DNA of 64,000 nucleotides from Inonotus obliquus (GCA_032164295.1 JAJHTX010000002.1:1240001-1304000), one strand, 5' to 3'; counted from the stretch's first letter, positions 48,310 to 61,670 are shown. Program-made: numbers and translations. Notes: generated by a model not told the origin, from the sequence alone.

Positions 48310-48863
48310 CGTCAATACTGCAGAGGGAAAAACGCGTGGTAGAGAAGAAGAAAGGACACAGGACCGAATACTTCCGTCGACTTTTACCAGGCGTAAGAGA
48401 AAATAGCGCATGACGAGTATGCATGCAGCTTAGATGCGAGTTCGAAATGATTGCATCGTTCAAGTTGGCCGGAGCAAACTAGTTCCGAGCAAGATCTCCT
48501 CTGGTCGCTTCTGCTCAACCTCAGTCAATGCGAATGGCAACGATGCTCTGAGAGTTTCCGATTGCAAGTCTGCAAAATTCCAACAAGCTATATGCCATCC
48601 GCTCTGAGAAACTACAGTCTCGATTTTAAAGAAAGAGCCGAGTGGGCCGTCGGTTTCACTGCGATCGGGACAGTCAGAATGTTCCTACACAGTAGTTGCT
48701 TGAGCTTGAATGGAAAAAAGAAAGCTTGTGGGTTGTGGGAAAAGCATATCTACATAAGAGTACATCAAGGTACTTATATTCTTTGTGGCAGCCGCCCTAA
48801 GCCATTTCTCAAGGGACAGAGCATAATATGTACTCAGACGAAAGTTGGATCAAACTGAACGAT
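48310..48863. promoter_or_regulatory. Intergenic region between P450 members 4 and 5
   Basis: 554 nt, the shortest gap in the array: relic promoter of the pseudogene and 3' flank of member 5. Nothing else seen. Confidence 0.4.
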
Positions 48864-51157
48864 TTACACCTTGTAGATATGCGACATGTTCTCATTCGCC
48901 TGCCGAACGAGACTTGCAGCCTCCTCGGAACGAGGAGTAATATCACATTTGAATGAACCCGGATGTCTGTATCACGAGTAAGACTGTGCACTCTCGGACG
49001 GGAAGACATGAAATCTGCAAACACGCACGAAATGAGACCAGTGAGGGATGACGTCCGATATTCCACCTTTTCACCGTTCGCAGGAGATATATCGAACGTA
49101 GCTAAAATCCGTGAAATGGCAAGATGCAGCGTGTTCTCCACAAAAAATGATCCAGGGCAGACACTGAATGTATTAAGGTTGATTGATGAGTCGATGAGAA
49201 GCCATTTACAACAGATGAACAAAACATACCGTCGACCATATCCAAAGGCAAATTTCGCTGGGTCATTTCTCGAAAGATCAAGGACGCCCTTGTCGTTGAA
49301 GTACCGTTCTGGTCTGAACACCAACGGATCAGGATACAGTTCGGCGTCGTGAAGTATCGCCCTGAGTGATGAGGATTGAGTCTTTGTAATCTGCAATCCA
49401 GCGGCGCATAGGCATAGACGTACCATGAATTTCCGAGTACTATCGAGCCTTTAGGCAGGCGATAACCCTCGTACGTATCGTCTTCCTTTAGCATGTGCGG
49501 TAAGGCTACCATGACACAAAATGTCATCACTTTGCATCGCTTCGAGGAAGGGAAACATACATAGCGGAACAGTAGTATGCCACCTGAACGCTTCCTTCAT
49601 TATCGCCGTTATGTATGGAAGATCCTTTCTATCTTCCGCAGAAGGTAATCTCGATGAGCCAACAATCTTGTCCACTTCAGCTTGGGCCTTCTTCTGGACG
49701 TCTGGATATAGGGCCATTGCGAGGACGAAAGTAGTCAGACTTGCCACGGTCTAATTATATGTGTGAGTATACATGTCTCAAACGATGTGACGGTTTAGTG
49801 CCATACAGTGTCGGAGCCAGCTGCATTGCTATAAGCATTTGTGATCCTAATCAAAGTCAGGCATGGAGTTTACTCACCGCCATATGCTTGCAATGCACAA
49901 TCGCTGACGATAGTCTCCCACTTCGGACCAACTTTCTCATTGCTCCCCTGCTTCCGATCCTCTAAAAGACTTGATACGAAACATGATAACGGTAATGTCC
50001 CCGATGACTATATGTTTGAAGCGCCATTGCCTTCATCACCTGATTACTTGTCAAATAAAAAAGTAACTCTACGAACCATCATCTCCTGCGTTGCATGGAC
50101 TGGTGCGTACATCATTTGCCCGATGTCACTTTTCATTTCCTTTGCTAGCTTCAAGCTGGATGCACCGGGAACCCAAGAAGGGACGTGTCTCACTATAACG
50201 ATGCGAAGCGATAGTTAGTATTTTCATAAGCCTCACGCAGCACTCATAAGGTAGACCGTACAGATCGGAAAGATGTCCACCAAGAATGCTCCTGGACGAA
50301 ATAGCTCCGAAGTCGCCGCGAGAGCACGCTCGGCAAGAACAACGTATTTGTCGTCCCTCGACGTTGGAATTATTCCGTACGTCGACAGTATAATGCCCTG
50401 AGCGACAAATCTGTATTATCAGTTGTCATCAGCGATCAACGACAGGAAAAAGTCGGTTTGTAGTGTGAGACGCACAGACGAATGTGGTCAAGAAAACCAT
50501 TTGGATCATCCGAAAGGTGTGTGAGTAGCATGGTACTGGAGAAATCGTGCGCGGAATCAAACATTTGTACCGCTCCTGGTCCGAATTTGCTGGTGAAAAC
50601 CCGTCTATATTTCTTCCAGAGATTGCTATACGGCATCACACTGAGGTTCCATTCCCCTAGCCCAGTTCTGTAATGGATATTTAGGCTTTCAGGCTTCGAA
50701 GCAACTATTTCTCACGGTTCATTACTCACAGCTCCGCCAAAAGAGGAAGACGAGGTCTGTCAGAGTAAATAGTGGATCTCTTCTCCAGCAAATCACTGGC
50801 TGCTTTCGGGGTATTCAAGATGATGATGGACTGGCTGAATACGGAGACGTGGATGACCCCACCTTCGCAATAGTCAATCACTGACGAGCATAGAATACAA
50901 GACATCTGCTCACCGTATTTTCCTTTCCACTTCGCGAACGTCTTCCAGGACTCTTTCGTTGGCATACTTAGTGCACTGCCGATAAAAGGAAGCTTCCGCG
51001 GCCCAGGAGGAAGAGGGAGGGCATCCCTCTTCGTACCCTTAGAGAGCCAGAAGGCTCTGAGCCCAAGGAATACAAGTATGCATCCGGCAAGGATGGCCGC
51101 GTAGAAAAAACTGCTTCCTTTGGCTGCTGAAAGCGCTGTGAGGATGGTAGCACCCAT
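48864..51157 (-). CDS. Cytochrome P450, array member 5
   Basis: Complete 12-exon gene. Anchor FFYAAILAGCILVFLGLRAFWL, LPLPPGPRKLPFIGSALSMP, then GVIHVSVFSQSIIILNT across an intron that has no stop in frame. I-helix AGSDT from the 14-nt micro-exon 49807-49820; K-helix KEAFRWHTTVP followed by Leu where most members have Gln; [15 protein letters not shown] joined to VCPGSFFVENTLHL. The beta-sheet loop before the last exon is shorter than in members 6-8 (ISPANGEKVEYR against SPAKDENG..VPVEY). It ends ANENMSHIYKV. Membrane-bound monooxygenase; substrate unknown. Confidence 0.92.
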
Positions 51158-52053
51158 GGTTTCTTGAAATGTGTCGTGAAGAAGGTATGGGCTTCGAGGA
51201 CGAGTTATTCAGCTGGCCTCATACGTATTTATTGTCTTTAACGACAAACGCAACCCCTGAGACGCGAAGTGGCCTGTATCAGGGGTAGAAATTCGCTTGA
51301 CAAGATCACCGTCGGTTAGAAACGGTCCACCAAGAATCATCCTCGATGTTTGACTTCCTTCGTTCCCAAGCACCATAGGCATGTTCGGTCGTGATGCGGA
51401 TTGCATATGCCATAGCAACTTGAAATCTGCGATGAATCCTGCGGGACATCCGACAAAGTTGGTCAGAGAATGCCAGAGCCTTCAAGTCTACAGTCATGCA
51501 ATGTAGTCTTCTTGGAGCTTTGAGAGAACACAGACACTGGGACGGAACGAGTATAGCCCAGACAAGAACAAAAGCCGGAACTCCATCTTCTAGGACCCAG
51601 AACGAGACGTCTTCCGCTAAACATTTCGGAATGGAAGGAATGCTTTTGTTTTGCTTATCGTATCAAGTTCCTGAAATCTATTGAGATAGTTGTATCGCAT
51701 ATTCGCATACGGGTGTTGCCCATAAGATAATCATGGCCCCGTACAAGCAAGGGGTTTCGTGCATATTTTTCCGGGCTGTATCCTATATGGTCGATATCAA
51801 TACACAGTTAGAAGCAAGACAAGAGGAAGCAAGGGATACGTAGCTTACCACATTTCCCTCATACTCTACATCCACCCATATCCTCAGATAGACGCCCGTC
51901 CATTTTTGGCCATACGCGGCCTTGTTCATTGGAGAATCTGTGATGCAAGATCGGGTGAAGAATGGAGACTCAAAATTTAGGACAACAAAAGATATTTGCA
52001 TTTGCGAGCCATGCCAGCTGATACATAGCTGATCATTATATCCAAAAACGGAA

Positions 52054-52069
52054 GATCGATATGTCGATC
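52054..52069. promoter_or_regulatory. Palindromic motif copy (one mismatch)
   Basis: GATCGATATGTCGATC: the same palindrome as at 55831 and 59179 with one change. Possible dimeric transcription-factor site or remnant of duplicated promoter DNA. Confidence 0.35.
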
Positions 52070-52521
52070 TCCGAATTTAGTCAATGCCTTCTTCATTTCC
52101 TCTCTCTCTGGATCTTGGTGACTGGAAGCTCATAGCAACGGCATTGCATCGCACTGGTGTGTGTTGTCCGAACCTTGCCATGAATACAGGAATCTCGGAA
52201 TCAAAGCAATCACGGTTCGCAATACATCATGACATATAAACAAGACATGAAGTACCACTACTCTACAGAGGGTGGCTCCCTCTAGATGTGCTACGTAACT
52301 ATGTTCCAAATAGCAGTCAACTACAACATGATCTCATGCGCCTGCGCGACTCAGCGTAGTCAATCAGTCAGAAGAGGAAGCAAGAAAACTACATGGCGTA
52401 TCTGATTATATTAAATCTATCCTTTATTGTTAGCCTTTCTCTGATAACAGCCAGACGTATATCGAGGCCAAAAAATAGAGAGCTTCATGCTGATTGTAAT
52501 CGCAAACGAAATGTAATCATA

Positions 52522-52535
52522 ATCGACATATCGAT
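52522..52535. promoter_or_regulatory. Palindromic motif copy (shortened)
   Basis: ATCGACATATCGAT, a near-match to the central 14 bp of the palindrome, followed by CTTCGTC, as the 55831 copy is followed by CTCGTCG. Confidence 0.3.
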
Positions 52536-52793
52536 CTTCGTCAATGTATTCTTTGTTTTGTATTCGTATTCTTATTGCCATCGATATTCAGTTACCCAAT
52601 AAACATTATCAGCAGAAGTACCCACGCCTAGTCATAATAGTCGTACATTATCTACGCGAATCGCCATGAGTACAGGCTTTTCGACGGATCTGAACCAAAC
52701 GAGTGGTCATTCTGTTCATCAAGCAAGACATGAAACTCAAACATTTATACGTCAAAAAAGGGAAGTCCTAGCTGACAGGTTTCAGGCAGGAAC

Positions 52794-55094
52794 CTATATT
52801 TGATACATCTGTGATATGTTCTCATACGCATCGTGAATCAACGCCACGGCTTCCTTCGAGCGGGGTGCAATCGTACAACGAAAATTATTCGGATGCCTGC
52901 TCAATAGGGATATTATCAACCCCGGAGCCTAAACTCAAAATAGTGAAATCACGCACGAAATCAGGCCAGTCGATGGTTGATATTCCACGGGCACTGTAGC
53001 CCCATTCTCATCCTTCGCAGGGGCTATGTCGAACGTTGCTAAAATCCGCGAAATAGAAAGATGTAATGCATTCTCTGCGAACTGCAACCCTGGACAGACA
53101 CTAGATTGTTGTCCCCATGACATGCGCACATTACAATCCAAGTTGCGAATCTAATGAGTCATCAAGTCCCTCCTGATAAAGAAAGAAAGCACACCGTCGA
53201 CCATATCCGAAGGCAAACTTCCCTGGGTCGTTCCTCGAGAAATCAAGGACACCCTTCTCGTTAAAATATCGTTCTGGTCTGAACTCCATTGGATCGGGAT
53301 ACAGATCCGCGTCGTGGAGGATTCCCCTGATTGGAGACAAAAGTTAACCGCTGTGGTTCAGAAAATACTGTAGGTAGGGTTAACCATGAATTGCCAATGA
53401 CAGTAGACCCTTTCGGTAAATGATATCCCTCGTATGTATCGTCTTCCTTCAGCATATGAGGCAGGCCTGTCACGACATACGAATACTGTCATTATTTACA
53501 GTGCCTCGAGCGAAGGTAACATACATACCTTGCGGAGCAATGACGTGCCACCTCAGCACTTCCTTCATTACCGCCGTCACATATGGGAGATCCTTCTTGT
53601 CCCCTAGAGAGGGTAACATTGATGACCCAATGACCCTGTCTATTTCAGCCTGTGCCTTCTTCTGGATGGCAGGATATAGTATCATCGCAAGGATAAAAGC
53701 CACCAACCCTGCAACAGTCTATTTATCTGTGAACAAGTATAGTCTTGAACTAGGCGATCGAGCGCCTTACAGTATCGGAACCAGCTGCATTGTTGTGAGA
53801 GACTTTCGGCTATTCAACCTGGGAGGAGACTTACCAGTGAATGCTTGCAAAGCGCAGTCGCTGACAACCTTTTCCTGCTCCGGATCAAACTCCTCATTGC
53901 TTCCTTGCTTCAGATCCTCCAAAAGACTTGATACGAAACAAGGCATCCGCAACGTGCCCCGCGACTGAAAGTTCGATTATCATCGACTTTACTACTGAAT
54001 TGCTTGCTAAGTAAGAAAGGATCACGGACCATCATCTCCTTCGATGTAAGGAATGTAATGTCTCTCAATTCCTTGAAGTAATTTGCCATGCTCCTTGCCA
54101 GCCTCTGGGCAGATGCACCAGGCATCCAAGAGGGGACATGCTTCACTTTATTGATGTGAAGCATAAATCAGTATACAGACGAATTCTATGAGAAAGATCG
54201 TACGGATAGGAAAGACATCCACCAGAGACTGTCCTGGGCGAAGTAACTGTGAAGAAGTCGCGAGAGCACGCTCGGCAAGGACAACGTATTTGTCATCTCT
54301 CGACGTTGGAACTATTCCATATGTTGATATTATAATGCCTTGCGCAACGAATCTGTGACATCGGTTATCGTCAGCGACCAACGACAGAAAAAGTCAGTTT
54401 TATATGTGGCACGCACAGACGAATGTGGTCAAGGAAGCCAGCCGGATCATCCGAAAATTGTTTGAGCAGCATGGTACTGGCGAGGTCATGTGCAGAATCA
54501 AACAACTGAACCGATCCTGGACCGAATCTACTGATGAAAACCCGTCTGTATTTTTTCCAGGTACCATTATCAGGCATCACACTGAGGTTCCAATCCCCTA
54601 AGCCAGTTCTGTGATGGGGTTTCATATTTCAAGACACAATCCCATAACTCATAACTCACAGTTCCGCAACAAGAGGAAGACGAGGTCTGTCGGAGTAGAT
54701 GGCCGATCTCTTCTCCAGTAGATCACTGGCTGCCTTCGGGGTATTTAGGATTATAATGGACTGGCCGAATACGGAGACATGGATGATCCCACCTTTGCCA
54801 CAGTCAGTAACAACGAAACTCGAGACCAATATGAGTCATCTACCCACCATACTCTGATTTCCACTTCTCGAACATCTTCCATGGCTCATCTGATGGGATG
54901 CTTAGTGCATTTCCGAACAGAGGAAGTGGTTTTGGTCCGGGAGGAAGAGGGAAGGCATCCCTCTTCGTTCCCTTAGGGAATCCGAAGCCTCTGAGGGCAA
55001 GAAGTACAAGCGTGCATCCGGCAAGAAATATATTGTAGAGAGGATTAGCTCCTTTGAACACTAGCAGCGATGTAAAGGTGAAGGTGGCACTCAT
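52794..55094 (-). CDS. Cytochrome P450, array member 6
   Basis: Complete 12-exon gene starting MSATFTFTSLLVFKG. LPLPPGPKPLPLFGNALSIP; I-helix AGSDT from micro-exon 53771-53784; K-helix [27 protein letters not shown] joined to VCPGLQFAENALHL; it ends AYENISQMYQI. The 5' part (exons 1-2, about 54610-55000) is almost identical to member 7 (57855-58245), whereas the exons for MPDNGTWKKYRRVFISRFGPG through the K-helix and PERF region are almost identical to member 8. That makes it a mosaic of the two neighbours. A (TA)n stretch at 55150-55163 sits about 55-70 nt upstream of the ATG and may serve as the TATA box. Function beyond P450 chemistry is unknown. Confidence 0.93.
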
Positions 55095-56036
55095 GGTTTC
55101 AGGAGATGTATGTCGTGGAGAAAATTTGGCGTACTTCAGTTGGCCTGACGTATATATATATATGTAACGCTTAGCCTGCTCCAGAGAAATGCCTAATCTG
55201 TCAGCGTTACTGCAAGGCCCAGTAATTACAGTTTCCGGGTTTATCGGTTGGTTCCAGAGGTTACTCGATACACCTGGTCTCCATATGCTATTAGATTGAA
55301 AAGTGCGACCGAACAGGAAAGTGGCCATTGTACCCGATATCAATCGTCTGTAACTGCGAAAGTCACTGCAATATTCATCCGTCTTCTTTCCCACTGCTGG
55401 ACGGAGTCTGAAAATCACCGTGAACATAGTTGATAGAAATCCGGTTTGCGCTTTCGCGTACAATACGCGAGGCTCCAATAGAGACAATCAGACCTTAAGT
55501 GCTAACAGCGCACATACCTCCGGTCAGGAGAGCTGTCAAGGCCAACAGAACGGCTGATAGCACGGCGACAGACAAACAGGTTGGCCTTGCGATGCTCAAG
55601 AGCAGTACAGGTGAGTAGTTCTTTCGAGAGCTCACCGCCGAGTCACCATATCTCTCCACGTCGATACGTCGATACAATACAAACATCCCTCTCTTTTTGG
55701 CCATAATAGGCATTGTGTATAGCTTGGGTAGCTGGATGTTAAATGCTGTGCAGATTGAGGAGATGGTCAAGGTTAGTGGAACGGCATCGTCCGCCGATGC
55801 TGCCCATTTAGAGTCAAACTGAAAAGTTGTGATCGACATGTCGATCCTCGTCGATTCAGAAGTAGCGGTTACTCAAGAAATACTCCCACCCATAGCAGTC
55901 GCCTTGCAGTATTGCCACGAGAATGCAGGCTTTCATATGCTTCGGGATTATGTAAACTGATCGCTAAAATGTACATCAAACAAGACATGAAGTGCTAGCA
56001 TTTACAAAAGGTAGCCTACAAGTTCTGGAAGGCGAT
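55095..56036. promoter_or_regulatory. Intergenic region between P450 members 6 and 7
   Basis: 942 nt holding the promoter of member 6: a (TA)n TATA-like tract at 55150-55163 and the perfect 16-bp palindrome at 55831-55846. No gene recognised. Confidence 0.5.
55831..55846. promoter_or_regulatory. Perfect 16-bp palindrome upstream of P450 member 6
   Basis: GATCGACATGTCGATC is its own reverse complement. It lies about 740 nt upstream of the member 6 ATG; an identical 16-mer lies about 840 nt upstream of member 7. Confidence 0.45.
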
Positions 56037-58337
56037 CTACAATTGGTATATCTGTGATGCGTTCTCATATGCTTCGTGAATAAGCGCCGTGGCTTCCTTC
56101 GAGCGGGGTGAGATCGTACAGCTGAAATCACCCGGGTGCCTACTCAAAAAGATGTTTCAGTCTCCTCACAGCTTCACCTCAGAAAATGTAGCACGCACGA
56201 AGCAAGGCCACTCGATTGTCGATGTTCCACGGCCACCGTAACACCATTTTCGTCCTTTGCTGGGGTAATATCAAATGTCGCTAGAATACGTGAAATGGCG
56301 AGGTGTAATGTGTTCTCTACGAACTGCAATCCGGGACAGACACTGAGTTGATGTGCACGTGTGCATAGTTACAATTTTAGATGACGAAATACAGTTAGCC
56401 ATAGAATCTTTGCATAATAATGAAAGAAAGCATACCGTCGACCGTATCCGAAGGCAAATTTCGACGGGTCATTCCCTGAGAGATCAAGGATGCCGTTTTC
56501 AGTGAAATAGCGTTCTGGTTTGAACTCCATCGGATCAGGATACAGATCCGCGTCGTGGAGTATTCCCCTAATTGGAGGTATCAAATCGGGCTAATAAAAG
56601 TAATACCACTCAAGGCCAGAGTGTAGACATGAGCATACCATGAGTTGCCAATGACGGTAGTACCTTTCGGTAAATGATATCCCTCGTATACATCATCTTC
56701 GTTTAGCATATGCGGTAGGGCTGCGACACGAATTGACCGTCGTTATTTAACTTCGAATTGGGCGGAAGAAACATACCCTGGGGAATAATGACATGCCACC
56801 TCAGTACTTCCTTCATTATCGCCGTCACGTATGGGAGATCCTTTTTATCCGCCGGAGACGGTAATCTTGATGTTCCAACGACCCTGTCTATTTCGGCCTG
56901 TGCCTTCTTCTGGATGGCAGGGTGTAAGATCATCGCAAGGATGAAAGCCTCTGACCCTGCAACAGTCTGTAATACGTGTGAGCAAGTGCATCCTCAAATA
57001 AGGCAATCGGGCGTCTTACAGTATCTGCACCAGCTGCATAGTTACATATGAGAGACTTTCGTCTGTTCAGTCAGGGAACGTACTTACCACCGAATGCTTG
57101 CAAAGCGCAATCGCTGATGACACTTTCCTGCTCCGGATCGAGCTTCTCGTTGCTCCCTTGCTTCAGATCCTCCAAAAGACTTGATACGAAACATGGCAGC
57201 CGTAACGTTCCTGATGACTGTAAGTTTGATGATCATTGACTTTGTCACTTGCTCGGAATGTATCATGACGGACCATCATCTCCTTCGTTGTAAGGAATGG
57301 AATGTTCCTCATCTCCTTGAAGTCACTTGCCATTGTCTTTGCCAGACTCTGGGTAGACGCGCCAGGCACCCAAGAGGGGACATACTTCACTTTTTTTGAT
57401 GCAAAAGCAGTAATCAGTATCCAGACAGATCCTATGAAAAAGACCGTACAGATAGGAAAGAAATCCACTAGATACTGTCCGGGACAGAATAACTGTGAAA
57501 AAGCCGCGGTAGCCCGCTCAGCAAGGACAACGCATTTCTCATCCCTTGACATCGGAATTATTCCGTAAGTCGATAGCATAATACCTTGCACGACGAATCT
57601 GCATTACTAATTGAGCGTCCGGCGACACAAGAAAGTCGATCTAAAATATTACACGCACAGGCGAATGTGGCCAAGAAACCTGATCGGATCATCTAAAAAA
57701 TGTTTTAGCAGCATGGTGCTGGCGAAGTCATGTGCGGAATCGAACATTTGTACCGATCCTGGACCAAATATGCTGATGAAAATGCGTCTATGTTTCTTCC
57801 AGGTGTTGTTGTAAGGCATTAGGCTGAAAGCCCAATCCCCTAGGCCAGCTCTGAAATGGGGTTTCATATTTCAAGACACAATCCCATAACTCATAACTCA
57901 CAGTTCCGCAACAAGAGGAAGACGAGGTCTGTCGGAGTAGATGGCCGATCTCTTCTCCAGCAGATCACTGACTGCCTTCGGGGTATTTAGGATTATAATG
58001 GACTGGCCGAATACGGAGACATGGATGATCCCACCTTTGCCACAGTCAATCAACAACGAAACTCGAGACCATTATGAGTCATCTACCCACCATACTCTGA
58101 TTTCCACTTCTCGAACATCTTCCATGGCTCATCTGATGGGATGCTTAGTGCATTTCCGAACAGAGGAAGTGGTTTTGGTCCGGGAGGAAGAGGGAAGGCA
58201 TTCCTCTTCGTTCCCTTAGGGGATCCGAAGCCTCTGAGGGCAACAAACACAAGCGTGCATCCGGCAAGAATGATAGCATAGAAAAGATTGCCTCCTTTGA
58301 TCACTGACAGCAGCGTGGATGGGAGGGTGGCACTCAT
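56037..58337 (-). CDS. Cytochrome P450, array member 7
   Basis: Complete 12-exon gene starting MSATLPSTLLSVIKGG, with anchor LFYAIILAGCTLVFVAL and LPLPPGPKPLPLFGNALSIP. The I-helix micro-exon (57020-57033) encodes AGADT; K-helix [27 protein letters not shown] joined to VCPGLQFVENTLHL; it ends ENASQIYQL. Compared with members 6 and 8 it has several substitutions in the E4-E5 region (MSRDEKCVV, SQLFCPGQYLVDFFPI), so it is the more diverged of the three except in exons 1-2, where it nearly equals member 6. A TATA-like element TATAACGTATATAG lies near 58389-58402. Confidence 0.93.
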
Positions 58338-59377
58338 GGTTGCTTGAGATGTGCCGTCGCAAAGAAGGGTTGGGAGTACTTTAATCGGTATAACGTATAT
58401 AGAACGCATCGAATGCTTCAGAGAAATGCCCAATCTGTCAGCGTTGCTTCCGCGATTCCCAGCAAGAATTTCGCCGAGTTTAGCAGTCCCAGTGGTCATG
58501 CGGTTGGATTTCCCCATAGTCGAGAAGCAAGGTGGTCAGCTAAAAGTATCGTAGTCTCTCCTCATTCGTTGATCAGATGAACTGAACTGCGAAGTGGAGT
58601 TCAGTTACTCAGGTCGCCGTTAGATAGACTCCACATACCAAGATTCATCCATTGAATGTGTCTTCTTTCCAGCTAGAAGGAGCTTCCAAGTCACCGTGCA
58701 TATAGTTGATAGAAATATGTTTGCATTTTCGCACCCAACTCGGCAATAAACCCAGTAGCGAGCTCCAACGGTGATGGTCAGATAATGCCAGACCGTAGCA
58801 CATATACCCCGGCACATCAAGAGGGAGAACACAGATGATATAGCCAACAGAACGGCGACAGTGCGGCGACAGACAAGCGGCTTCCTTTGCTTCACGCCAA
58901 TACAGGCGATTGCCCCCGTGGGTCATAGGTTGTACCACTACCAGTTCCTTCGTGAGAGGCTCGGACGTAGCTCGTCAGTTTATTTCTTCACATCTAGTAC
59001 ATACAAACGTCCCTCTAATTTTTGGCCACACTCAACCTTGCTCTATAGTTTGGGTGGCTAAGGAAGTAAGTGTGGTGTAGATCGAGGGAGTGTCGATGGT
59101 AAGGTCGGAAAGACACTATTACAAACCCAGCGATGACGTGTCTGATCATTGTGTAGAAAAGAAGATCAACCAGAATGTGATCGACATGTCGATCTCCAAA
59201 TCGACCTCAAACTTGTGCGCATGTTGCTATTTACTGTAGTCTAGTTCTAGTCTAGTATAACAGTTTAACGATGCCTCGGGATCAAGCTAATCATTATTCT
59301 GTCTATCAAGAAAGGCATGGAATGCTGGTACTTACATAGCAAAAAAAAAAGGGTGCTGACGGGTTCCAGGCAGGACT
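58338..59377. promoter_or_regulatory. Intergenic region between P450 members 7 and 8
   Basis: 1040 nt. Holds the member 7 promoter, a short inverted repeat (AACTGAAC..GTTCAGTT, 58580-58606), the perfect palindrome at 59179-59194 and an A-tract near 59340. No gene recognised. Confidence 0.45.
59179..59194. promoter_or_regulatory. Perfect 16-bp palindrome upstream of P450 member 7
   Basis: GATCGACATGTCGATC, identical to the copy at 55831-55846. Confidence 0.45.
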
Positions 59378-61670
59378 CTACACTTGATACACCTGTGACA
59401 TGTTCTCATATGCATCGTAAATCAGAGCCACGGATTCCTTCGAACGGGCGGCAATCGTACAACTAAAATCATTCGGATGCCTACTCCAGGAGAGAAAAGT
59501 GAATCCAGAGCCTAGACTTAAAACAAAGTTAAAGCACGCACGAAATGAATCCAGTCGATTGTTGATATTCCACGGGCACTTGAACCCCATTTTCATCCTT
59601 CGCGGGCGATATATCGAATGTTGCTAAAATCCGTGAAATTGCAAGATGTAATGCGTTCTCTGCGAACTGCGACCCTGGACAGACACTGGGTTGTTGTCCC
59701 ATTCCGAGTGCACAATAAAATCCAAGTTGAGAATCCAATGAATCACCTAGCCTCGCCTGATATAGAAAGAAAGCACACCGTCGACCATATCCGAAGGCAA
59801 ACTTCCCTGGGTCATTTCTCGAGAGATCTAAGTTACCCTTCTCATTGAGATATCGTTCTGGTCTGAATTCCATCGGATTGGGATACAGATCCGCGTCGTG
59901 AAGTATTCCCCTGATTGGAGACAAAAGTTGATAAAATAACCACTGAAGTTCATAATATAGGCAAGGGCATACCATGAATTACCAATGACAGTAGACCCTT
60001 TCGGTAGATGATATCCCTCGTATGTATCGTCCTCCTTCAGCATATGAGGCAGGGCTGTCGGCACGTACAGACATTGTCGTTATTACAGAGCCTATGGCGG
60101 AGGCAACATACATACCTTGCGGAACAATGACATGCCACCTCAGCACTTCCTTCAATATCGCCGTCACATATGGGAGATCCTTTTTATCCCCCAGAGAGGG
60201 TAATCTTGATGACCCAATGACCCTGTCTATTTCAGCCTGTGCCTTCTTCTGGATGGCAGGATAAAGAATCATCGCAAGGATGAAAGCCACCAACCCAGAA
60301 ACAGTCTATGACATGTGTGAACAAGTACACGCTAAAACCAGGCAATCGAGCGCCTTACAGTATCGGAACCACCTGCATTGTTGTGAGAGACTTTCGGCTA
60401 TTCAACCAGGGAGGAGACTTACCAGCGAATGCTTGCAAAGCGCAGTCGCTGACAACCTTTTCCTGCTCCGGATCAAACTCCTCATTGCTTCCTTGCTTCA
60501 GATCCTCCAAAAGACTTGATACGAAACAAGGCATCCGCAACGTGCCCCGCGACTGTAAGTTCGATTATCATCGACTTTACTACTGAATTGCTTGCTAAGT
60601 AAGAAAGGATCACGGACCATCATCTCCTTCGATGTAAGGAATGTAATGTCTCTCAATTCCTTGAGGTCGTTTGCCATGCTCCTTGCCAGCCTCTGGACAG
60701 ATGCACCAGGCATCCAAGAGGGGACATGCTTCACTTCATTGGTATGAAAGCAGAAATCAGTATCCAGACAGATTCTATGAAATAGATCGTACAGATAGGA
60801 AAGACATCCACCAGAAACTGTCCTGGACGAAATAATTGTGAAGAAGTCGCGATAGCACGCTCTGCAAGGACAACGTATTTGTCATCCCTCGACGTTGGAA
60901 TTATTCCATATGTTGATATTATAATGCCTTGCACAACGAATCTGTGACATTGGTTATTGTCAGCGACCAACGATAGAAAAGTCAATTTGAAATGTGGTAC
61001 GCACAGACGAATGTGGTCAAGGAAGCCAGCCGGATCATCCGAAAATAGTTTGAGTAGCATGGTACTGGCGAGGTCATGTGCAGAATCAAACATGTGCATC
61101 GATCCTGGACCGAATCTACTGATGAAAACCCGTCTGTATTTCTTCCAGGTATCATTATCAGGCATCACACTGAGGTTCCAATCCCCTAGGCCAGTTCTGT
61201 GATGGAGTTTCATATTTCAAGACACATTCCCATAACTCATAGCTCACAATTCCGCGAAAAGAGGAAGACGAGGTCTGTCGGAGTAGATGGCCGATCTCTT
61301 CTCCAGCAGATCACCGGCTGCCTTCGGGGTATTTAGGATTATAATGGACTGGCCGAATACGGAGACGTAGACAATCTCGCCTTCATCGCAGTTAGCCGAG
61401 AATGGAGATAGATGAGAGTAATACAAGCTCACCATACTCTGCAGTCCACCTCGCAAAAGTTTGCCATGGTTCCTTTGTTGGAACATCGAGTGCATCACCG
61501 ATGAGCAGCAGCGGCTTTGGTCCAGGTGGAAGTGGGGGGTGGACCCTTGTGGTGACCTTGTAAACTCTGGAAGCGAGATAGGCAAGTATCCAGCTCGCAA
61601 AAATAGCGATAAACAAGGAATTTCTATCACTGATTACCGATAGTGCTATAGACGTGAGGGTAGCACCCAT
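59378..61670 (-). CDS. Cytochrome P450, array member 8
   Basis: Complete 12-exon gene starting MGATLTSIALSVISDRN, with anchor LFIAIFASWILAYLASRVY and PPLPPGPKPLLLIGDALDVP. The I-helix micro-exon (60359-60372) gives GGSDT, Gly in place of the first Ala; K-helix [27 protein letters not shown] joined to VCPGSQFAENALHL; it ends AYENMSQVYQV. Exons from MPDNDTWKKYRRVFISRFGPG to the PERF region are almost identical to member 6, including introns, indicating very recent duplication or gene conversion. Exon 1 is unlike member 6 and belongs to a different sequence type. Confidence 0.93.

Larger units (their letters stand above)
51158..52793. promoter_or_regulatory. Intergenic region between P450 members 5 and 6
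   Basis: 1636 nt, the longest gap in the array. It holds two copies of the GATCGA(C/T)ATGTCGATC-type palindrome (about 52054-52069 and 52522-52535), roughly 0.9 and 1.4 kb upstream of member 5. The stretch around 52500-52640 resembles 55810-55920. No gene recognised. Confidence 0.45.
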
